A stretch of 64,000 nt of DNA, from contig JAXDII010000025.1 of the NCBI GenBank assembly GCA_034664085.1, forward strand, positions 1 to 64,000. Reading direction: 5' to 3'. The notes below the pieces were generated by a model. The model saw only the letters and a list, made by a program, of their open reading frames with translations, was not told where the DNA came from and ran no database searches. A program made the position numbers and the translations under genes. Shown piece after piece: positions 58,452 to 64,000 of the stretch (within the stretch, counting starts at the first letter, position 1; every line of letters starts with the position of its first letter). Source of the DNA: JACVRW01 sp034664085. Its GTDB lineage: Bacteria; Actinomycetota; Thermoleophilia; Solirubrobacterales; Thermoleophilaceae.

Positions 58452-59519
58452 TCACCACGCGCCGTCCAGGCTCCCGTGCGTAGTGTCGCCGGCGCGCTGC
58501 CGGTAGCCGGGCACGATCAGGGATGTGACGATCCCGTGCTCGACCGTCAACTCGTCGATCAGCGGCCAGAGCTCTGCCACCCGCTGCGGCCGGTCGATGT
58601 ACACCGTGTACGTCGGGCGATGGCTCGCCACCTGGCCGAGCTTGTCGCCGTGCGGCGGTTCGTCGCTGGAGAAACCCCAGTCGCCCAGGATCGTCGTCGC
58701 CCCGGCGGCGCGGGCGACGCGCAGGCGGCGGGTGAGCTCGCTGTAGAGCGCGTGATCGCCGACGTTCGCGCTACGCCGGGTGTAGACGCGGATCGTTTGC
58801 CACACATCGGAGCGGTACGCGGCTGCGCTCGCCGCGCTCGGAGGAGGCTCCAGCAGCTTGCCGTCGTGTTTGACTTCGGCGATTCGCTCGAGCGTCACAA
58901 CCGGTCGCGGAAGCAGCTCGGCAAGCTGGACGAGCGATCGCCGCAGCGGCTCCGGCGGACCGACGGAGATGGTCACCATCGGCGCTGAGGCGTTCCGGAA
59001 CAGGCGAGCTCGCCGGCGCCGCCCGCCGAGCAGCCCGTCGACACCCGCGAGCACGATCGCGCCGCTCGCCCCGGAGTCCCGCAGCACGTTGACGGCCTCG
59101 CGATAGGCGATCCGCCCGCGCACCCGCTCGTCGGACCCGCAGTAGATCGTCAGCTTCGCCGCCCTGCCGTGGCCCTCCGGGATCTCGGCGCGAGCCACGT
59201 CGTCCGCGGTCGCGAGGCGCGCACGCTCGAGGGTCAGGAGACCTCGAGGCACGGCGCGGTCGACGTCATCGAGCACGGCCCTGATCCGGTCTCGAGCGTC
59301 GACCGCCCAGGCGAGCAGCGGGAGGTCCGTCGAGACGTCCGGGAAGCGCTGAGCATGTAGGAGCCGGTTGATCCCAAAGCCCTCGATGCCGCGCAACAGG
59401 GCGCCCACGGCCAGGCCGTGGTCGGCAAAGCAGTCCATCACGGCGTCGGCCGCCAGCCGCCGCCCGGACGTGACACCGTCCCCGAAGTAGACGGACAGCT
59501 TGAGCGCGTTGGCGATCAC
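58452..59519 (-). CDS. DUF190 (double-domain) protein
   Basis: 355 residues from GTG 59,519, overlapping the stop of the first FluC gene. Three DUF190-like ferredoxin-fold repeats are visible: LKLSVYFGDGVTSGRR, then KLTIYCGSDERVRGRIAY with GASGAIVLAGVDGLLGG, and a third region TIRVYTRRSANVGDHALY. DUF190 proteins are small PII-like folds often encoded next to fluoride channels. Here they come fused in series. Function unknown. Confidence 0.85.
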   Translation of the reverse strand: MIANALKLSVYFGDGVTSGRRLAADAVMDCFADHGLAVGALLRGIEGFGINRLLHAQRFPDVSTDLPLLAWAVDARDRIRAVLDDVDRAVPRGLLTLERARLATADDVARAEIPEGHGRAAKLTIYCGSDERVRGRIAYREAVNVLRDSGASGAIVLAGVDGLLGGRRRRARLFRNASAPMVTISVGPPEPLRRSLVQLAELLPRPVVTLERIAEVKHDGKLLEPPPSAASAAAYRSDVWQTIRVYTRRSANVGDHALYSELTRRLRVARAAGATTILGDWGFSSDEPPHGDKLGQVASHRPTYTVYIDRPQRVAELWPLIDELTVEHGIVTSLIVPGYRQRAGDTTHGSLDGAW

Positions 59520-59887
59520 GCGAGCGCCCCGCCGATCAGCCATCCCAGGCCGGTCGTCGCCAGTCCGGCGACCATCGAGCCGAGCAGGTACAGCCACAGC
59601 ACGGTCCACGCGCCGTCCTCGCCAAGCCGCTGGGCCTCGAACATCCAGGTGGAGAACGTGGTGTACGCGCCGAGCAGGCCGGTGCCGAGGGTCAGATGCG
59701 CATCGCCGGTGACGGTCAGGCCAGTGAGCAACCCGAGCAGGAATCCGCCGCTGAGGTTGACGGCGAACGTTCCGTACGGGAAGTCGCTCGGACATGCGGC
59801 CGTGAGGGCGCGCCCGACCCAGAAGCGCCCGTAAGAACCCGCTGCCCCGCAGAGCGCGACCCCCGTCCATGCAAGCACCTCGGTCAT
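59516..59887 (-). CDS. fluC: fluoride channel FluC/CrcB, subunit 1
   Basis: 123 residues, four membrane helices. GSYGRFWVGRAL, PYGTFAVNLSGGFLLGL and GTGLLGAYTTFSTWMFEAQ match the Fluc family signatures (GxxxRY, GTxxVNxxGxFxxG, GxxGxxTTFSTF). It exports fluoride down its gradient. The start ATG overlaps the upstream paralogue stop, so two copies are translated together, as in heterodimeric Fluc pairs. Confidence 0.93.
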   Translation of the reverse strand: MTEVLAWTGVALCGAAGSYGRFWVGRALTAACPSDFPYGTFAVNLSGGFLLGLLTGLTVTGDAHLTLGTGLLGAYTTFSTWMFEAQRLGEDGAWTVLWLYLLGSMVAGLATTGLGWLIGGALA

Positions 59888-60276
59888 CCGTACCGCCGCC
59901 TCCGTGCGACGACGGTCGCCCCAACCGCCACCAGCATCCCCGCGGCCAGGCTCACCACGGCGTAGCCCGTGGCCAGCCCGGGATGGCCGTCCTTGGCCAG
60001 CGCGATGGTCTCGACCTGGAAGGTGGAAAACGTCGTCAGGGCGCCGCAGAAGCCGACGCCCAGCAGGAACCGCCAGTAGCGCGTCGGCGCCACCATCTCG
60101 GTCAGGCGCGTGGACGCCCAGGCGAGCACCAACGCGCCGGCGAGGTTGACCGTGAACGTCGCCCAGGGCCACTGCCCGGGCTCTCGCGGCAGCGCCTCCC
60201 CGACACCGGCGCGAACGAGCGCGCCGGCGGCGCCCCCCGCGAGGATTGCCAGAGCCTGCAGCCCCGGGACCGTCAC
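59884..60276 (-). CDS. fluC: fluoride channel FluC/CrcB, subunit 2
   Basis: 130 residues from GTG 60,276, overlapping the stop of the PucR-like regulator (GTGA). Four membrane helices and Fluc motifs: GGAAGALVRAGVGEAL, WATFTVNLAGALVLAWAS, and GFCGALTTFSTFQVET. The pair with the next gene suggests a heterodimeric channel. No crcB fluoride riboswitch is recognisable upstream of the operon. Confidence 0.92.
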   Translation of the reverse strand: MTVPGLQALAILAGGAAGALVRAGVGEALPREPGQWPWATFTVNLAGALVLAWASTRLTEMVAPTRYWRFLLGVGFCGALTTFSTFQVETIALAKDGHPGLATGYAVVSLAAGMLVAVGATVVARRRRYG

Positions 60277-61511
60277 CTGCGCGGCGTCGAAACCCGCTGG
60301 TGTCCGGTCGCCACGCGGAGTTCTCGCCGCGCCGCGACGCGGTCGGGGCGCGGGTCGGTGGCCGCGGGCCCCTCCGATCGCGGGAGCAGATTGCGCAGCT
60401 TGAGCGCAACGTGCACGGCGAGCCGCACGTCCGGGTCCTCGAGGCAGTCGCCGAGAATCTCGGTCGCCTGCTGGTGCCGGTGCCGGAAGGTGTTGCGGTG
60501 CATGAAACAGCGGCTCGCGGCAATGTCGTGACGCGGGAAGTCGAGCGCCGCCTCGAGCACGGTCACGAGGTTGGTGCCGTGCTCGCGGTCCCACGCGAGC
60601 AGCCCTCCGAGCAGGTCGTCGACGAAGGCACGCGCCTGACGGGTGCTCGCCGCGTTTCGCAGCAGTCTTTCGAGCGCATAGTTCCGCGCGCGCACGACCG
60701 GCTGCTCGGGATCCGCACGCGGCCCAAGCTGCCACAGGGCGTAGAGCTCGGCGACTCGAGCGCTCAGCGAGGCGACCTCAACCGGAGCATCGTCCGCGAT
60801 CGCTTGCGCTCGCGAGGACGGCGCCAGGCTCCGGGCGTGTCCAATCATTTGCTCGAGCCAGTCGACGACGCGGCCGCGATCGCCGCCCGGGTGAAGCAGG
60901 ACGATCCGGTCCTGGAGCGACGCGGTCAAGCTGCCGCCGGCGCGGGCGCGCGCCGCCTGGGCCACCGTCTCAACGACCTCCATCCGGGGAACGCTGCTGC
61001 GCCAGGCGAGAATCGCGGGCCAGTAGGAGTCCGCCAGGGAGAGCCCGAGCTCCGCGGCTTCGCGGCGGGCGGACTGGGCGCCGAGGCCGGAGTCAGTGAC
61101 GAGGCGCTGCACGAAAGTCGCCGCGTGATCCTCGAGCAGCGCCACCCGGTGGAGCTGGTCGGCGAGCAGCGTGGCGAGGAGATCGAGCAGTCGCTCCCGC
61201 CCCGCGTCGGTGGCCGCGTCCTCCCCCACCGCCAGGAAGCCGAGCCGAGAGGTGGCCCGCGCGATCGGGATGATCGTCCAGCCCGGCGGGGCGACCAGCC
61301 GGCTCCGTGCGGCGGCGCCGGCGACCGCGAGCGCTTGTCTCCCCGCGTCGGTGTCGGGCGCGTGGCCGAGCGGGGTTCCGGTGGAGCCGACGAGTCCCAA
61401 CGGGGCTCCCAGCTCGGGCTCCACGGCGGCGATTAGCCGCGCGGGATCGTCGCACCCGACCGCCACGCGGACGAGTGACAAGAGCGGATCTCGAGCTTCC
61501 GTGCCAGCCAT
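60273..61511 (-). CDS. PucR-family transcriptional regulator
   Basis: 412 residues. A long N-terminal region with a GAF-like part (LGLVGSTGTPLG, WTIIPIARATSRLGFLAV), a middle CdaR/GGDEF-like region, and the C-terminal PucR helix-turn-helix HTH_30: LVTVLEAALDFPRHDIAASR followed by CFMHRNTFRHRHQQATEILG. It overlaps the FluC gene, an unusual neighbour, and lies divergent from formamidase, so it may regulate the formamide genes (237 bp between). Confidence 0.85.
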   Translation of the reverse strand: MAGTEARDPLLSLVRVAVGCDDPARLIAAVEPELGAPLGLVGSTGTPLGHAPDTDAGRQALAVAGAAARSRLVAPPGWTIIPIARATSRLGFLAVGEDAATDAGRERLLDLLATLLADQLHRVALLEDHAATFVQRLVTDSGLGAQSARREAAELGLSLADSYWPAILAWRSSVPRMEVVETVAQAARARAGGSLTASLQDRIVLLHPGGDRGRVVDWLEQMIGHARSLAPSSRAQAIADDAPVEVASLSARVAELYALWQLGPRADPEQPVVRARNYALERLLRNAASTRQARAFVDDLLGGLLAWDREHGTNLVTVLEAALDFPRHDIAASRCFMHRNTFRHRHQQATEILGDCLEDPDVRLAVHVALKLRNLLPRSEGPAATDPRPDRVAARRELRVATGHQRVSTPRR

Positions 61512-61748
61512 TGCACGATCGCCACCGAGGCGATTGGCGCTTTCGCGACCGACTCAACGATAGTCCGATAGTTGAAGCGTGCGATGTGCATCGTGAACCG
61601 ATCTGGCGCGGTCGCAATGCGATTTCCATGCGCCGCGCACAGCCTCGCGGCACGGCCCTTGACCGCCGCCGCCGGGTTCCCCTAAATGGGCTCCAGGCCG
61701 CGGAAAGGTGCCACAGGTCGCCGGCGGTGATCGATCAAAGGAGCGCTT

Positions 61749-63002
61749 ATGCCAGAGGTCGTATTCAGCGTAGATCAGTCGAAGTCGATGGCCGATCAGG
61801 CGGTGCCCGGCCACAATCGCTGGCATCCTGATATTCCGCCCGCGGCGTCGGTGGCTCCCGGCACCGAGTTCCGAGTGGAGTGCCGCGAGTGGACGGACGC
61901 GCAACTCGGCAACAACGACTCCGCCAATGACGTGCGCGACGTCAACCTCGCCGTGTGCCACATGCTCAGCGGCCCGGTCGAGATCCAGGGCGCCGAGCCG
62001 GGCGATCTGCTCGTGGTGGACATCCTCGACCTCGGGCCGTGCCCGCCGCCTCAGGAGTACGGCGACGCGCCGGGCCAGGGCTGGGGCTACACGGGCGTTT
62101 TCGCCAAGGTCAACGGCGGCGGCTTCCTGACCGACCACTTCCCCGACGCTTACAAGGCGATCTGGGACTTCCACGGCCAGGACGCTACGTCGCGCCACAT
62201 CCCGGGCGTCCGCTACACGGGCATCACGCACCCGGGCCTGTTCGGCACGGCTCCGTCGGCCGAGCTGTTGGCGGAGTGGAACCGCCGCGAGCAGGCGCTC
62301 ATCGACAAGGACCCCGATCGCGTGCCTCCGTTCGCCCTCCCGCCGCTCGAGGACGGCGTGCTGGCGGGCACCCTGGATGGCGCTGAGCGCGACCGGGTCG
62401 GCCGCGAGGGTGCGCGCACCGTCCCCGCGCGGGAGAACGGTGGCAACCACGACATCAAGAACTTCACGCGCGGCAGCCGGGTCTATTACCCGGTCCACGT
62501 GGCCGGCGCGATGCTGTCGGGCGGCGACCTGCACTTCTCGCAGGGCGACGGTGAGATCACGTTCTGCGGCGCGATCGAGATGGGCGGCTTCATCGACTTC
62601 GGGGTCGATCTCATCAAGGACGGCATGAACAAATACGGGATCACCACGAACCCCGTGCTCATCCCCGGGCGCGTGGAGCCGCGCTACAGCGACTTCCTCA
62701 CGTTCATCGGGGTGTCCGTCGACGAGACCACCGGCGAGAACTACTACCTCGACGCCTCCGTGGCCTACCGGCGGGCGTGTCTGAACGCCATCGAGTATCT
62801 GAGGAAGTTCGGCTACTCGGGTGAGCAGGCGTACCTGCTGCTCGGCTCGGCGCCGATCGAGGGTCGGATCTCCGGCGTCGTCGACATCCCGAACGCATGC
62901 TGCTCCCTGTACCTGCCGACCGCGGTCTTCGACTTCGACGTGCGGCCGAGCAGCGATGGACCGGAGCGGGCGGAGCGCGGTGTGGCCGCGCGGACGAGCT
63001 AG
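61749..63002 (+). CDS. fmdA: formamidase (FmdA/AmdA family)
   Basis: 417 residues. Acetamidase/formamidase family: VPGHNRWHPDIPPAASVAPG, VNLAVCHMLSGPVEIQGAEP, LGPCPPPQEYG, GFLTDHFPDA, and SGGDLHFSQGDGEITFCGAI. It hydrolyses formamide to formate and ammonia. ATG 61,749 with AAAGGAG upstream. It is followed by the zinc-ribbon FmdB and an AmiS-type channel, a standard amide-utilisation unit, with the formate dehydrogenase nearby. Confidence 0.95.
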   Translation: MPEVVFSVDQSKSMADQAVPGHNRWHPDIPPAASVAPGTEFRVECREWTDAQLGNNDSANDVRDVNLAVCHMLSGPVEIQGAEPGDLLVVDILDLGPCPPPQEYGDAPGQGWGYTGVFAKVNGGGFLTDHFPDAYKAIWDFHGQDATSRHIPGVRYTGITHPGLFGTAPSAELLAEWNRREQALIDKDPDRVPPFALPPLEDGVLAGTLDGAERDRVGREGARTVPARENGGNHDIKNFTRGSRVYYPVHVAGAMLSGGDLHFSQGDGEITFCGAIEMGGFIDFGVDLIKDGMNKYGITTNPVLIPGRVEPRYSDFLTFIGVSVDETTGENYYLDASVAYRRACLNAIEYLRKFGYSGEQAYLLLGSAPIEGRISGVVDIPNACCSLYLPTAVFDFDVRPSSDGPERAERGVAARTS

Positions 63003-63007
63003 GGGTC

Positions 63008-63283
63008 GTGCCGATCTACCCCTTCACCTGCGCGGGATGCGGGCCGTTTGAGCTGTTCCGGCCCATGGCCGAGGCGGCCTCAGCCGCCTACTGCCCCGCG
63101 TGCGGTGCCGGGGCCCGGCGGGTGTTCACCCCGCCGGGCCTGGCGCTGCTCGCCACGCCCGTCCGGACCGCACTCGAAATGGAGGAGAGGAGCGCGCACG
63201 AGCCCGCGCTGGCGGGCGAGAAGCGAGGGCGCCCAATTCCGCACCGGCATGAAGCGCCACCGCCCTGGGTGCTCAGACACTGA
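63008..63283 (+). CDS. fmdB: FmdB-type zinc-ribbon protein
   Basis: 91 residues from GTG 63,008, 5 nt after formamidase. CxxC pairs in YPFTCAGCGPFELFRPM and AAYCPACGAGARRVFTPPGL form a zinc ribbon; the tail is His/Pro-rich. It is typically encoded with formamidase and may regulate or assemble it. Confidence 0.85.
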   Translation: MPIYPFTCAGCGPFELFRPMAEAASAAYCPACGAGARRVFTPPGLALLATPVRTALEMEERSAHEPALAGEKRGRPIPHRHEAPPPWVLRH

Positions 63284-63295
63284 GAGGAGGAATCG

Positions 63296-63883
63296 ATGCT
63301 GCTCGGCGTGGTGTTGCTGTACGTCGGCGCGGTCTTGGTGATCAACGGCATCTGGCTACTCGGCCAGGCGCGCGTGGCTGCGGCGGGTGAGGGCGGGGCC
63401 ACGGACGTGGAGACTCACCCGTTCTTCATCCAGAACCGCGAGGTCACGGTGCTCAACGTCTTCACCGGCTTCGTCGGGGTCGTCGCGGCCGTGACCCTGA
63501 TGGTGCAGGGCAATCAGAACGAGGATCTAGGCTCGATCAGGGCGGCCGGCTACGTCCTGTTGTTCGCATTCACCTACCTCTGGGTAGCGGCGAACAACTT
63601 CCTGAACGCGGGCGGGCGCGCCTTCGGCTGGTACTGCCTGTTCGTGGCGCTCACCGCGATCCCGGCCGGGATCTTCACGTTCGACAACGCGAACGGCAAC
63701 GACGCCTCGATCTACTTGGGGGTCGACTGGTTTGCGTGGGCGGTGCTGTGGTTCATGTTCTTCGTGCTGCTCACGCTCGACCGCCCGATCGCGCGGATTA
63801 CGGGCACAGTGGCGGTACTGGAGGGGATCGGCACGGCCTGGGTGTTCGGCATCCTGCTGCTGGAGGACCAGCTCGCGTTCTGA
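63296..63883 (+). CDS. AmiS/UreI-type amide/urea channel
   Basis: 195 residues, six membrane helices: LLGVVLLYVGAVLVINGIWL, NVFTGFVGVVAAVTLMVQG, AGYVLLFAFTYLWVAANNF, FGWYCLFVALTAIPAGIF and WFAWAVLWFMFFVLLTLDRP, which matches the UreI/AmiS family. Strong GAGGAGG upstream. It should bring in formamide or short amides for the adjacent formamidase. The stop TGA is followed at once by the stop of the convergent gene (TGATCA). Confidence 0.92.
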   Translation: MLLGVVLLYVGAVLVINGIWLLGQARVAAAGEGGATDVETHPFFIQNREVTVLNVFTGFVGVVAAVTLMVQGNQNEDLGSIRAAGYVLLFAFTYLWVAANNFLNAGGRAFGWYCLFVALTAIPAGIFTFDNANGNDASIYLGVDWFAWAVLWFMFFVLLTLDRPIARITGTVAVLEGIGTAWVFGILLLEDQLAF

Positions 63884-64000
63884 TCAGGACAAGGAGAAAG
63901 GCGTGGTTTCGACCGCGTAGCGGTTCGCGAGCATCCGGGCCAGAGCCCGGTCGCCGGAGATCAGGTAGAGGTCGTACGGGTACGCGTATTGGCTCCGCCA
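63884..64000 (-). CDS. C-terminus of a leftward gene entering from the right edge
   Basis: An open frame runs from the edge leftward to TGA at 63,886-63,884, 38 residues: WRSQYAYPYDLYLISGDRAL, then a short helix ARMLANRYAVETTPF. No family can be assigned from this. The stop abuts the AmiS-type stop in the palindrome TGATCA, so the two genes converge. Confidence 0.5.
   Translation of the reverse strand, partial: WRSQYAYPYDLYLISGDRALARMLANRYAVETTPFSLS

Noticed and set aside
61512..61748. Fluoride (crcB) riboswitch upstream of the FluC operon
   Set aside because: I looked for the conserved crcB core on the minus strand and did not find it.

Overview
The window looks like chromosomal DNA of a very GC-rich actinobacterium. 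Class Thermoleophilia (Solirubrobacterales-like) is my best guess. This rests on gene content and order (uvrC-rapZ-gap-pgk-tpiA-gpmI, DUF3467, MmyB-type regulators, many ATGA/GTGA overlaps, GTG/TTG starts) and on codon use. No rRNA or other marker gene is present to fix the taxonomy.

Layout. 0-7 kb: a leftward polyamine ABC transporter operon (potD-potB-potC-deacetylase-potA-amidase). 7.2-9.4 kb: two LysE-type exporters flank an ArsR/SRPBCC pair. 9.4-29.3 kb: an accessory region delimited by a tRNA-Gly(CCC) gene at 29,242-29,314 and two copies of that tRNA's 3' end, at 15,911 and 9,418. This looks like two tandem genomic islands. The left one holds a FemAB-like transferase, a membrane protein, a broken DUF4386 gene, a VOC protein with a small partner, and an MmyB-type regulator divergent from an aldo/keto reductase. 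The right one is the most striking part: HIRAN - NurA - HerA - SbcD/Mre11 - SbcC/Rad50 in one leftward cluster, followed by a 1807-residue helicase-endonuclease. It looks like an archaeal-style DNA-end-resection module, possibly a defence or repair island.

29.4-54 kb is mostly housekeeping: cytochrome c biogenesis (TlpA, CcmH, CcdA), two c-di-GMP-type HD proteins, an alpha/beta hydrolase, argS (with an unusual HIGH motif), rlmH, two metallopeptidases, a phosphoesterase-lipoprotein-Ser/Thr kinase operon, tgt, hsp20, and the glycolytic block gap-pgk-tpiA-gpmI behind uvrC-rapZ. Then come MaoC and enoyl-CoA hydratase genes and a degenerate MBL-like protein. 54-64 kb: a three-domain TadE/VanY/lytic-transglycosylase fusion, small orphan proteins, an NAD-dependent formate dehydrogenase, a PucR-FluC-FluC-DUF190 operon, and formamidase-FmdB-AmiS. 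The last part suggests formamide uptake, hydrolysis to formate and ammonia, and formate oxidation.

Both edges cut genes: a leftward gene begins at about 68 and leaves the window at 1, and the C-terminus of another leftward gene enters at 64,000 and stops at 63,884. No CRISPR array, complete transposase or integrase was seen.
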